From contig CABPZE010000033.1 of the NCBI GenBank assembly GCA_902461815.1, forward strand, positions 1 to 15,593: a stretch of 15,593 bases of DNA, given 5' to 3'. Origin of the DNA: CAG-390 sp003523225. Its GTDB lineage: Bacteria; Bacillota; Clostridia; Oscillospirales; CAG-272. Position 1 is the stretch's first letter. Each line of letters begins with the position of its first letter. Of this stretch, positions 1-6,836 are shown piece after piece. The position numbers were made by a program, and so were the translations under genes. The notes under the pieces were generated by a model, which was not told where the DNA came from, ran no database searches, and saw nothing but the letters and a program-made list of their open reading frames with translations.

Positions 1-344
1 AGCTGACTGAGGGATTGTTTTTCGTTAAACCAGTGCATTTACGAACGTATCCTCAGGTGCTCTCCGCAACAAATGGAGACTGGTTATGCAGACCTTTTGT
101 CACTCCCGGCGGGAGGCTTTCCGTCGGTTTGATATGCAAGAAAATCGGCAGAGAAACAGTATCTCTGCCGAAAATTATACTTAATGTTTATGGGAAACTG
201 CGTGTTTCGCGCTTCTTTTTCAAAGCTTTCGTGACTTTGTTTTTAAAAAGTAGCTATCAACCAAGTGCGTTTTATCGGTGTGCTGTTTTCACTGACGAAT
301 TACCGCAAACTCAGGCTCCCTTGTGTAAAGGGAGCAGTCAGCGC
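1..344. repeat. 344-bp tandem repeat, unit 1
   Basis: This unit is followed directly by a second one that differs at only about three positions, all in or beside the paired-hairpin element at the unit's right end. It starts in the middle of such an element (the first 18 bases match its right half at 345-362), so the array probably continues to the left. Inside are a hairpin with 10-bp arms (145-154 with 162-171, loop AACAGTA) and a short inverted repeat CTCCC-GGC-GGGAG (103-115). An open frame of 111 codons crosses the unit but has no ribosome binding site and resembles no protein I know, so I treat the unit as non-coding. Confidence 0.9.
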
Positions 345-362
345 AGCTGACTGAGGGATTGT
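314..362. repeat. paired-hairpin (REP-like) element between the units
   Basis: Two adjacent hairpins: GCTCCCTT (315-322) with AAGGGAGC (328-335), and GTCAGC (337-342) with GCTGAC (346-351). The conserved tail GAGGGATTGT follows. The compact, palindromic, repeated form is that of a REP- or MITE-like intergenic element. I remember near-identical sequences from many Clostridia genomes, but this was not searched. Confidence 0.75.
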
Positions 363-688
363 TTTTCGTTAAACCAGTGCATTTACGAACGTATCCTCAG
401 GTGCTCTCCGCAACAAATGGAGACTGGTTATGCAGACCTTTTGTCACTCCCGGCGGGAGGCTTTCCGTCGGTTTGATATGCAAGAAAATCGGCAGAGAAA
501 CAGTATCTCTGCCGAAAATTATACTTAATGTTTATGGGAAACTGCGTGTTTCGCGCTTCTTTTTCAAAGCTTTCGTGACTTTGTTTTTAAAAAGTAGCTA
601 TCAACCAAGTGCGTTTTATCGGTGTGCTGTTTTCACTGACGAATTACCGCAAACCAAGGCTCCCTTGTGTAAAGGGAGCTGTCAGCGC
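345..688. repeat. 344-bp tandem repeat, unit 2
   Basis: Direct copy of the preceding unit in the same phase. The first 18 bases of a third unit follow at 689-706, after which similarity stops. The differences I see are TC to CA near 653-656 and A to T at 680, all in or next to the paired-hairpin element. The near identity implies recent duplication or ongoing homogenisation by recombination. An assembly error is also possible because the array touches the window edge. Confidence 0.9.
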
Positions 689-706
689 AGCTGACTGAGG
701 GATTGT
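658..706. repeat. paired-hairpin (REP-like) element, second copy
   Basis: Same structure as the copy 344 bp upstream: GCTCCCTT (659-666) with AAGGGAGC (672-679), then GTCAGC (681-686) with GCTGAC (690-695) and the tail to GGGATTGT. The repeat array ends here and unique sequence begins at about 707. Confidence 0.75.
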
Positions 707-748
707 CCTTTGCAAATCCATAACATTTTTATATATTGTCGGCACGCT

Positions 749-794
749 TTGTTCCACGCCGTATGTTTCACGTGAAACATACGGCGTGGAACAA
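749..794. promoter_or_regulatory. parS: parS centromere site nested in a 46-bp perfect palindrome
   Basis: The core TGTTTCACGTGAAACA (764-779) matches the ParB-binding consensus TGTTNCACGTGAAACA of the Spo0J/ParB family and is a perfect 16-bp palindrome. The symmetry continues outward without mismatch for 15 more bases on each side. The outer arms contain TGTTCCAC (750-757) and GTGGAACA (786-793), which are themselves parS half-sites, each set off from the core by 6 bp. So four half-sites lie in one palindrome. It sits about 225 bp upstream of parA, as expected for a chromosomal centromere loading site. Confidence 0.93.
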
Positions 795-864
795 TTGCAG
801 AGGTATTTGTAAAAGCGTTTTGAAGCTGATCTTTGTAAACTTTCAATTAAATACCCCTCGGCTA

Positions 865-893
865 TTGAAAAAACGTCCGCTCGATGATATAAT
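865..893 (+). promoter_or_regulatory. sigma-A promoter of the parA operon
   Basis: TTGAAA (865-870) and a perfect TATAAT (888-893) with a 17-bp spacer. The predicted start near 900 leaves a leader of about 118 nt before parA. The promoter is about 70 bp downstream of the parS palindrome, so ParB spreading from parS could influence it; that is inference. Confidence 0.8.
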
Positions 894-1017
894 ATTAATA
901 CATGGACGCATGGGCGGTGACGTCGGGGCGTGCGGGGGCAGAGGTTATCTTATTTGAACCGTCGCTGACTGCAAGTGCTTCACGAACGACCGCTTAAAAG
1001 AAAGGTATGGCAATTTT

Positions 1018-1812
1018 ATGAGCAAGATCATCGCATTCGCCAATCAGAAGGGCGGCGTCGGCAAGACGACCTCCGCCGTTAATATAGCCGCATCGCTCGG
1101 AGTGCTCGGCAAGCGCGTGCTGCTTGTCGATCTTGACCCGCAGGGCAACAGCACCAGCGGCGTCGGAATTATGAAAAAGTCGCTTAAGCATACCGTCCGT
1201 GATCTTCTCCTCAGCGACAATGCCGACGGCAGCTGCTCAACGGCAGCCGCAGGAGCCGCAAAAAATGCTACGATAGAGACGAAATTCCGCAATCTTTCGG
1301 TCATTCCGTCCACGATCGCCCTTGCCGGAGCGGAATTTGACCTTTTTTCGCTCGATGAAAGCGAATATTCTCTGAAAAACTCTCTCGCCGAGGTGCGCGA
1401 CGAGTATGATTATATCGTTATCGACTGCCCGCCATCCCTCGGTATGCTGACCGTTAACGCGCTTGCCGCCGCCGACGGCGTGGTGATTCCCATGCAGTGC
1501 GAGTTTTACGCGCTTGAGGGGCTTTCTCAGCTTATGATAACCATCGGACGCATCAAACAGCGCTACAATCGCTCTCTCAGTGTGACCGGAATACTCATAA
1601 CGATGTATAACGGCAGGCTGCTTCTGACCTCGCAGGTCATAAGCGAGCTTAAAAAGCATTATTACGAAAAGCTCTTTTCCACCGCGATCTCGCGCGGAGT
1701 GAGACTGTCGGAGGCGCCCTCCTTCGGTATGCCGGTCTATTATCACGACAAGAGCAGCAAGGGCGCGGCTGAATATCTTGATGTGGCGCGTGAGCTTATC
1801 GAGCGTATATAA
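1018..1812 (+). CDS. parA: ParA/Soj chromosome-partitioning ATPase
   Basis: A ParA-family ATPase that dimerises on ATP, binds DNA non-specifically and acts with ParB-parS complexes in origin segregation. At 264 residues it is slightly longer than typical Soj proteins. The deviant Walker A motif KGGVGKTT is at residues 11-18, with the signature lysine K11 and catalytic K16. Motif A' (VDLDPQGNST) follows near 37-46, and the Walker B region (DYIVIDCPPSLGM) begins near residue 130. A small Ala/Ser-rich insertion near residues 73-86 is unusual but in frame. The ATG has an upstream GAAAGG about 12 nt away, somewhat far. The gene is first in a co-directional run with parB. Plasmid ParA is the alternative, but the parS core, the gene order and rbfA nearby favour the chromosomal type. 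Confidence 0.95.
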   Translation: MSKIIAFANQKGGVGKTTSAVNIAASLGVLGKRVLLVDLDPQGNSTSGVGIMKKSLKHTVRDLLLSDNADGSCSTAAAGAAKNATIETKFRNLSVIPSTIALAGAEFDLFSLDESEYSLKNSLAEVRDEYDYIVIDCPPSLGMLTVNALAAADGVVIPMQCEFYALEGLSQLMITIGRIKQRYNRSLSVTGILITMYNGRLLLTSQVISELKKHYYEKLFSTAISRGVRLSEAPSFGMPVYYHDKSSKGAAEYLDVARELIERI

Positions 1813-1857
1813 ACGGCGATTACTATATATAATAAGGAAGAAAAGAATATATAAAGC

Positions 1858-1890
1858 GCGCATCCGGCAGGGTCTTGCCGCCCTGTGCGC
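1858..1890 (+). promoter_or_regulatory. possible RNA hairpin in the parA-parB gap
   Basis: The 110-nt gap can fold with GCGCA (1858-1862) against TGCGC (1886-1890) and CAGGG (1868-1872) against CCCTG (1881-1885). There is no U-tract, so it is not an intrinsic terminator; it could tune parB translation or mRNA stability. A TATAAT at 1828-1833 lies just upstream but I see no matching -35 box. Confidence 0.3.
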
Positions 1891-1922
1891 CCCGAAAATT
1901 CGAAGAAAGGCAGGTAATTCTG

Positions 1923-2816
1923 ATGGCACAGCGCAATGCACTCGGGCGTTCCTTTTTCTCAATGCTCGAGGATAATATGATAGAGACTCCAAAGGGAGCG
2001 GTGCAGACACTGCACATCTGCGATATTGAACCGAACCGCGCACAGCCGCGGAAGGATTTTGACGAGGAGGCGCTTTCGACCTTAGCGGCTTCGATCTCGC
2101 AGTACGGTCTGCTCCAGCCGATAATAGTCACCGAAAACGCCGACGGATCGGGTACATACCGCATCGTCGCCGGTGAACGCCGCTGGCGTGCCGCAAGAAT
2201 GGCGGGTCTTAGTGAAATTCCCGCAATTGTTTTCAGCGGGGACGAGCTTGCCGCCGCGCAGGTGTCGCTGGTCGAGAACATCCAGCGGCGCGATCTTTCG
2301 GCGGTCGAGGAGGCGTTTGCCTACCGTGACCTTATCGAGCGCTTCGGGCTTACCCAGGAGGAGGTCGCCGACAAGGTGGGCAGAAGCCGTCCTTCGGTCA
2401 CGAATTCGCTTCGTCTGCTTGAGCTTCCCTCCTCTGTGCTTGAAATGGTTTCAGCGGGAAAAATATCAATGGGACACGCCCGCGCAATATTGGGGCTTAC
2501 GGATAGATCAGAGGAAGCCCGCGCAGCTCTTGCGTCGAAAGTTGCCGTCGAGGATCTTTCGGTGCGCGAGACCGAGCAGCTTGTCAAGCGGCTGAACGCC
2601 CCGAAAAAGGAAAAAAAGCCCGCCCCTGTGCGGGACGAGCAGAGCGCGGCGTATTATGCCGAGCTTGAGCGCAAAACCATGAAGATACTCGGTCGTCGGG
2701 TAAAGATCAGCGACGGAGGCGAGGGTCGCCGCCGCCTTGAGCTGGATTACGAAAGCACGGACGATCTTGCCGAGCTGCTTACAAAGCTGTGCGGTCCGGA
2801 GCTGTTCAGCGAATGA
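1923..2816 (+). CDS. parB: ParB/Spo0J chromosome-partitioning protein
   Basis: ParB binds parS, uses CTP to clamp and slide on DNA, and nucleates origin segregation and SMC loading. I place the start at ATG 1923 (297 residues) because AGGCAGG lies 8 nt upstream; the frame stays open 16 codons further to ATG 1875, which lacks a good site. The N-terminus includes LGRSFFSMLEDN, the segment that in the family carries the ParA-stimulating peptide. The CTP/parS motif GERRWRA is at residues 84-90 and ENIQRRDL at 118-125. A helix-turn-helix follows near 143-165 (LTQEEVADKVGRSRPSVTN). The C-terminal dimerisation region is near 245-297. Its expected target is the parS palindrome upstream of parA. Confidence 0.95.
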   Translation: MAQRNALGRSFFSMLEDNMIETPKGAVQTLHICDIEPNRAQPRKDFDEEALSTLAASISQYGLLQPIIVTENADGSGTYRIVAGERRWRAARMAGLSEIPAIVFSGDELAAAQVSLVENIQRRDLSAVEEAFAYRDLIERFGLTQEEVADKVGRSRPSVTNSLRLLELPSSVLEMVSAGKISMGHARAILGLTDRSEEARAALASKVAVEDLSVRETEQLVKRLNAPKKEKKPAPVRDEQSAAYYAELERKTMKILGRRVKISDGGEGRRRLELDYESTDDLAELLTKLCGPELFSE

Positions 2817-2863
2817 GCGGATTTTTGCGGTTTTTTGTCGAAAATTGATCGGATAGGGATAAA

Positions 2864-3562
2864 ATGAACCGGATTATTTATCTTGCGGCAGTGTTGCTGC
2901 CGGTAGGGCTTTCAAGCGAAGAGGAAATGCCCACTTTGCTTGAGCTGATAAAGGAGCTGTTTGCTTTTGACGTCAGCGGATATGAGAATCTGAATTTCGG
3001 TACGGGGATACTCACCGGGCTTCGCGGGCTGATAATCGCGCTCTTTCTGGGGGCGATCTTTGCGGCGTGCTCCTCGGTGTTCAACAAGCGGGTGCTTGGG
3101 GATTTTGTCCGCGCGCTGATATCTGAGGGCTGCACCTCTCCCGATAAGGCAAAGACCTTAGCGGAGCTTGGGTTCCTCAAGAACACGGCGATACGTTCCT
3201 CCCTCCGTTCGGGCGGTGTGCTCGGAAAGGCTGTAAGCTGTGTTGAGGAGGACGCGCACAATATCGCAGTGGTGCGCAAGCGCGGAATATACGAGCTGCG
3301 CTCCGCCGAATCGGAGGACGGTCTGCCGCCGTTCAGGGAGCTGCCTTACAAGCGCGACCTGAATACCGCGCATTTTTACATTCCGGAGCAAAAAGCGGGC
3401 AGCGCCGAGATAAGATTTAACAAAAAAGGCACCAACTGGGTCTCTCTTGTGCTTGGAATCATAGCTTCAATAGTCGTGCTTGTCCTGCTGCTTGTCCTTT
3501 TGCCGGATATTTTTCAGTTGATTGACAACTTTGTGGGCATGACAAAGGACTTCGGCGCATAA
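2864..3562 (+). CDS. uncharacterised two-TM membrane protein
   Basis: A 232-residue protein I do not recognise. It begins with a hydrophobic stretch (residues 4-16) that could be a signal peptide or a short helix, followed by an acidic segment. A clear TM helix lies near 49-70 (GLIIALFLGAIFAAC) and a stronger one near 192-214 (LVLGIIASIVVLVLLLVLLP). The roughly 120-residue region between is mixed and charged and probably forms a folded domain; which side of the membrane it faces depends on the status of the first hydrophobic stretch. The ATG is preceded by ATAGGG about 6 nt away. The gene follows parB by 47 nt and precedes the MORN gene by 36 nt, so it is probably cotranscribed with parAB. 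Confidence 0.75.
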   Translation: MNRIIYLAAVLLPVGLSSEEEMPTLLELIKELFAFDVSGYENLNFGTGILTGLRGLIIALFLGAIFAACSSVFNKRVLGDFVRALISEGCTSPDKAKTLAELGFLKNTAIRSSLRSGGVLGKAVSCVEEDAHNIAVVRKRGIYELRSAESEDGLPPFRELPYKRDLNTAHFYIPEQKAGSAEIRFNKKGTNWVSLVLGIIASIVVLVLLLVLLPDIFQLIDNFVGMTKDFGA

Positions 3563-3598
3563 AAACTGCAAGACCGAAAGACAAAGGGGTTGTTCAGT

Positions 3599-4501
3599 AT
3601 GAAAAACGAATCGACGCGCGCCGCCGCTCCGCGCAAAGATCAGAGCGGAACGCGGGGCGGAAACGCCCCGGCGAAAAAGAAATACTACCGCCGCCCGCAC
3701 AGGCTCACGCTTGGCGTCAGAGTATTTATTGCCCTGATGTGCGCATTGCTGGCATTCCTGCTGGCGGTAGTGGTTGCATATTATTGCGGCTACCGGTATA
3801 TCTGCATTGAGCGCGAGGACGGCGAGCTGGTACGCTTTGTCGGCAGAGTCGATGCGACCGGAACGCCGTATGCGGGCAGGCTCTACTATTCCAGCGGGAT
3901 CAAGGCAAAGATCAATACCGCCGCAGGACGCATTGAATACTCAAACGGAGCCACATATTCGGGAGATCTTGTTGATTTTTACCGCGATGGCGTCGGCACG
4001 CTGACGCTTAAAAACGGCGACGAGTACACCGGGGAGTTCAAGGGCGACGTAATAACCGGCAGGGGAGTGTATAAATTCTCGGGCGGCGATGTTTACGAGG
4101 GCGATTTTATTGCCGGAGTCAAGGAAGGCACGGGAAAATACACCTATGCGAACGGCGACGTTTACGAGGGAGGCTTTCTTGGAGATCTGCGCCACGGCGA
4201 GGGAGTCATGAGCTGGAGCGACGGCTCAAAATATGAGGGCAGCTTTGTTTTCGGTCTGAAAAGCGGAAAAGGAAGCTATACCTATTCAAACGGAGACACC
4301 TATGTAGGCGATTTTGAGGACGATATGCGCCAGGGCGAGGGTACTTACATCTGGGCTGAAAGCGGCGAGTGCTACACGGGCGGCTTCTACAAAAACAATA
4401 TGCACGGATACGGCACGTACACATGGCCGGACGGACGGGCGTCCTACTCGGGGTATTTTGAAAACGGAAAGATCGTTGCGGTGGCTCCGAGCGGGAGCTG
4501 A
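3599..4501 (+). CDS. membrane-anchored MORN-repeat protein
   Basis: A 300-residue protein. The basic N-terminus (about 35 residues rich in Arg and Lys) is followed by one TM helix near 39-63, giving an N-in/C-out topology by the positive-inside rule. From about residue 115 to 290 there are eight MORN repeats with a 23-residue period, each with a core like NGDxYxGxFxxxxxxGxGxYx (starting near 115, 138, 161, 184, 207, 230, 254 and 278). MORN repeats build beta-hairpin ladders that serve as scaffolds or contact membranes and cell envelope partners; no enzymatic domain is visible. I chose ATG 3599 with AAAGGGG 9 nt upstream over the in-frame TTG at 3590, which directly abuts that ribosome binding site. 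The role next to parAB is unknown. Confidence 0.88.
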   Translation: MKNESTRAAAPRKDQSGTRGGNAPAKKKYYRRPHRLTLGVRVFIALMCALLAFLLAVVVAYYCGYRYICIEREDGELVRFVGRVDATGTPYAGRLYYSSGIKAKINTAAGRIEYSNGATYSGDLVDFYRDGVGTLTLKNGDEYTGEFKGDVITGRGVYKFSGGDVYEGDFIAGVKEGTGKYTYANGDVYEGGFLGDLRHGEGVMSWSDGSKYEGSFVFGLKSGKGSYTYSNGDTYVGDFEDDMRQGEGTYIWAESGECYTGGFYKNNMHGYGTYTWPDGRASYSGYFENGKIVAVAPSGS

Positions 4502-4530
4502 GACAATTCTGAAAATGGAGATCAAAAAAT

Positions 4531-4935
4531 ATGGCTAATTACAGACGCGGGAGGATCAATGATGAAACGGTGCGCGTCATGGCGGAGCTTCTGCGCGGAG
4601 TCAAGGACCCGCGCGTTTCGGAGGCTTTTATCAGCGTGACGGCGGCAGAGGTGACTCCCGACCTCAAATATGCGAAGATCTACTACTCGGTGCTGGGCGG
4701 CGAGAATGACAGCGAGAAGATGAAGGGCATAGCCAAGGGACTGCGCTCGGCGTCGGGATATCTGCGCCGCGGGCTTGCCGAGAAGCTGAATCTGCGCATC
4801 ACACCTGAGCTGACCTTTGTTGCCGACAGCAGTGCGGCAAACGGAGCACACATCGCTTCCCTGCTTGAGGATATCTCGCGGGAGGCGGCGGCACACGAGC
4901 CGGAAAACCCTGGCGCGAATGAAAGCGAAGAATAA
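4531..4935 (+). CDS. rbfA: ribosome-binding factor A
   Basis: RbfA is a small KH-fold protein that binds the immature 30S subunit and assists late 16S rRNA maturation, especially in the cold. At 134 residues it has the usual length. It starts with the family pattern YRRGRINDETVRVMAELLR and contains VKDPRV, the strand/helix segment VTPDLKYAKIYYSVLG, and the conserved end LNLRITPELTFVADSS. The acidic tail is variable in the family. GGAG lies 10 nt before the ATG. In many bacteria rbfA follows infB in the nusA-infB cluster; here it is the last gene of the parAB-led run, 29 nt after the MORN gene, which is an uncommon context. Confidence 0.93.
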   Translation: MANYRRGRINDETVRVMAELLRGVKDPRVSEAFISVTAAEVTPDLKYAKIYYSVLGGENDSEKMKGIAKGLRSASGYLRRGLAEKLNLRITPELTFVADSSAANGAHIASLLEDISREAAAHEPENPGANESEE

Positions 4936-4961
4936 GCGCGAGCCATTCTCATAAGAAACGC

Positions 4962-5015
4962 CCCCTCTGCTTCCGGAGTCTTAACGCTCCGAAAACAGAG
5001 GGGAGTTTTATTTCA
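4962..5015 (+). terminator. intrinsic terminator after rbfA
   Basis: Outer stem CCCCTCTG (4962-4969) with CAGAGGGG (4996-5003), inner stem CGGAG (4974-4978) with CTCCG (4987-4991), followed by AGTTTTATTT. It lies between convergent genes and probably ends the parAB-rbfA transcript. In the leftward direction the tail is only TTTCTT, so termination of the opposite gene is less certain. A second small hairpin (GACAGC-TTAT-GCTGTC, 5018-5033) follows. Confidence 0.8.
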
Positions 5016-5053
5016 TTGACAGCTTATGCTGTCGGGGTGGCTGTCAGGTGTTC

Positions 5054-6571
5054 TCAGCTTTTGGGTACGTAGATGCGCAGATGCGCTGCGGCGTTGGCGA
5101 AGTTTGCTGAAATATCGGTCTTGGGCGAGGAGGAGACGTTAAAGGCGCACCATGCGTTGCTTCCCCACCAGGCTTCGTCAATAATGACCACACCGCTTGA
5201 CACCATTCCCGGGCGGGAGGATGCTGCCGCTTTGCTTTCAAGCCATTTTTCGGGGCGGTACTGCCATCCGGGGTCGCAGATGATCACAGAACCCACCGGG
5301 ATCTGAGTGCGGCTGTAAAGCTCGGCGGTGCAGACGTGCCGGTTGTAGGTCGACGCGCTGGCGCTTGGGTAAACAAGGCTTGAGCCTTTGGTGCAGTACC
5401 AGTATGCGTTATCAACGCGCTCCCAGTTGAAGAGCGTGTATCCCGAAAGATCGACGTTGCTTGCCGCAGCAAGTATCTTGTCCGCTTCAAAGAAGTCCTC
5501 AGGCTCAAGTGTCACATCGGAGGGAGTGGTTCCGGTATGTCCGGAGTCACCTGTCTTCATAGAAGACTCGGTCACGGCGCGCGGGTTGGCTATTGCGGAG
5601 GCTACCGACTCCTTGAGCAGCGCCATTACATCGGCGGTTATCTCGGCGGGAGAAGGGTTAAAGGTCAATTCCTCTACCGAGCAGCCGGTAAGCGAGGCGA
5701 ACCATGTCATGCCTGCAAGCATACGTCCTATATTGTAGCTGAGGTGATAGCCGTCGCGGGTAAGAGTATCGCCGAGGAAGCCGGTGCGCGCATTCTGTAT
5801 CGCCGTACCGACTGGAATTACAGAGCTTATCGAGGATATGGTATCGACGCACTGCGCAGTCGTTGAGATGATCATGTTGTACATGGTCATCTGGTCTTTG
5901 TTGTAGTTCGGGAAGGAGGAATGCGTCGAATCCTGCTGATATGCCCAGGTCATATGCCATACTATGCGGGCGGAGGCGGGTTTGTTCGCCTCAACATAAG
6001 CGACAAGTGCGGCAAGATTGCTGTAGCTTGCGGGCAGACCGCAGGTCTTGCTCGTCTGCTGGAGCGTGATTATATCCCACTCCTCGTCTTTGATGCCCTT
6101 AAGCATCGTTGTGTTTTTGGTGTTTGTCCAGGTTCCGTTTGTAGTCTTGTAATAGGTGTACGCACCGTCACCCGCGCGCGCGTGGGAATAATGCGTGTCA
6201 AGTGAGCAGCCGCCTATGTAAAGGTTGCCAAGTACTATCTCCTCAACGCCGAGGTTCTTTGATATCTGAGCCAGATACTGCATGGCGTCGGTGCTGAAGC
6301 TGTTGCCGATGGCAAGCACCTTGAGCGACTTCGGCGGAGTTGCGGGTCCGGTCTGAGGCTCGGCGGTGGTTTCCGGAGCATCGGTCACGTTTTCGGTAGT
6401 AACGGGAGCGTCTGGTATGTTATCCGTTGTAACAGGGGCGTCGGTCTCTGACAGTGGATCAGAGCTGCTGTCAGTACCGTTTTGTGTACCGGTATCCTTG
6501 GTGCAGCCGACGGCGGCAAAGATCAGCAGTGCGGCAAGCGCCATAGCAACATAGCGTTTTAGAGAGGACAT
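5054..6571 (-). CDS. SGNH-like lipoprotein with DUF4886 domain
   Basis: A 505-residue secreted lipoprotein. The signal peptide ends in FAAVGC, with C23 as the lipidated cysteine. A Thr/Pro/Asp-rich linker (about 24-80) holds three decapeptide repeats of the type DAPVTTxNxx. The domain at about 82-325 resembles DUF4886, an SGNH-hydrolase-like family: GNSFS (89-93, likely nucleophile S91), the glycine block IGGCSL (119-124), LQQTS (170-174) and the D-x-x-H block DGYHLS (D273, H276). An ester- or acetyl-group hydrolase acting on surface or dietary glycans is possible but inferred. A further region (about 355-505), rich in Trp, Tyr and Ser, may be a binding domain; I do not recognise it. AAGGAG is 7 nt before the ATG. 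The gene stands alone. Confidence 0.85.
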   Translation of the reverse strand: MSSLKRYVAMALAALLIFAAVGCTKDTGTQNGTDSSSDPLSETDAPVTTDNIPDAPVTTENVTDAPETTAEPQTGPATPPKSLKVLAIGNSFSTDAMQYLAQISKNLGVEEIVLGNLYIGGCSLDTHYSHARAGDGAYTYYKTTNGTWTNTKNTTMLKGIKDEEWDIITLQQTSKTCGLPASYSNLAALVAYVEANKPASARIVWHMTWAYQQDSTHSSFPNYNKDQMTMYNMIISTTAQCVDTISSISSVIPVGTAIQNARTGFLGDTLTRDGYHLSYNIGRMLAGMTWFASLTGCSVEELTFNPSPAEITADVMALLKESVASAIANPRAVTESSMKTGDSGHTGTTPSDVTLEPEDFFEADKILAAASNVDLSGYTLFNWERVDNAYWYCTKGSSLVYPSASASTYNRHVCTAELYSRTQIPVGSVIICDPGWQYRPEKWLESKAAASSRPGMVSSGVVIIDEAWWGSNAWCAFNVSSSPKTDISANFANAAAHLRIYVPKS

Positions 6572-6604
6572 TTTCTTTCTCCTTGAAATAAATTCGGCAA
6601 CTCA

Positions 6605-6616
6605 CGGAACGTTCCG
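6605..6616. promoter_or_regulatory. 12-bp palindrome in the lipoprotein gene leader
   Basis: CGGAACGTTCCG is a perfect palindrome about 20 bp downstream of the predicted -10 box of the leftward promoter. That is a plausible operator position. The regulator is unknown; the spacing differs from the Gram-positive LexA box. Confidence 0.35.
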
Positions 6617-6634
6617 CGAAAAAATGCCAAGTAT

Positions 6635-6663
6635 AGTATATCATGTTTTTCAGAAAACCGCAA
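6635..6663 (-). promoter_or_regulatory. promoter of the DUF4886 lipoprotein gene
   Basis: Read leftward: TTGCGG (6663-6658), a 17-bp spacer and TATACT (6640-6635). The -10 box is good and the -35 box matches only in its first three bases. The leader is about 55 nt. Confidence 0.6.
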
Positions 6664-6734
6664 GTTTTTTTGCACAAATAAAATTGCGGAACTTGAAATA
6701 TTGTTATTGTTACCGTACAAGCGGCAGTTTTTTC

Positions 6735-6765
6735 TTGACAAAACAGATAAGGTATGATATCATAC
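6735..6765 (+). promoter_or_regulatory. promoter with palindromic operator for the nucleoside phosphorylase gene
   Basis: A perfect TTGACA (6735-6740), a 17-bp spacer and TATCAT (6758-6763). A 14-bp perfect palindrome, GTATGATATCATAC (6752-6765), covers the -10 box, a classical repressor-site position. No regulator gene lies nearby. Confidence 0.75.
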
Positions 6766-6836
6766 TGGAAATCCGCAGGTGCGGCGCTGTTACGTTTCTT
6801 TGCCGGCGCTTTGATTTTTTCTCCAAGGAGTTTTTT

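Noticed and set aside
15..694. Two near-identical 111-codon open frames, one in each repeat unit
   Set aside because: No ribosome binding site, no known protein features, and the frames run into the hairpin elements. Their identity is explained by the DNA repeat.
1..706. CRISPR-like array
   Set aside because: Only two units, 344 bp long, with identical rather than variable inner parts and no cas genes.
736..957. 73-codon frame over the parS region
   Set aside because: It covers the parS palindrome and the parA promoter and has no ribosome binding site.
749..1017. Replication origin (DnaA boxes) next to parS
   Set aside because: I found no convincing TTATNCACA clusters, so an oriC cannot be supported.
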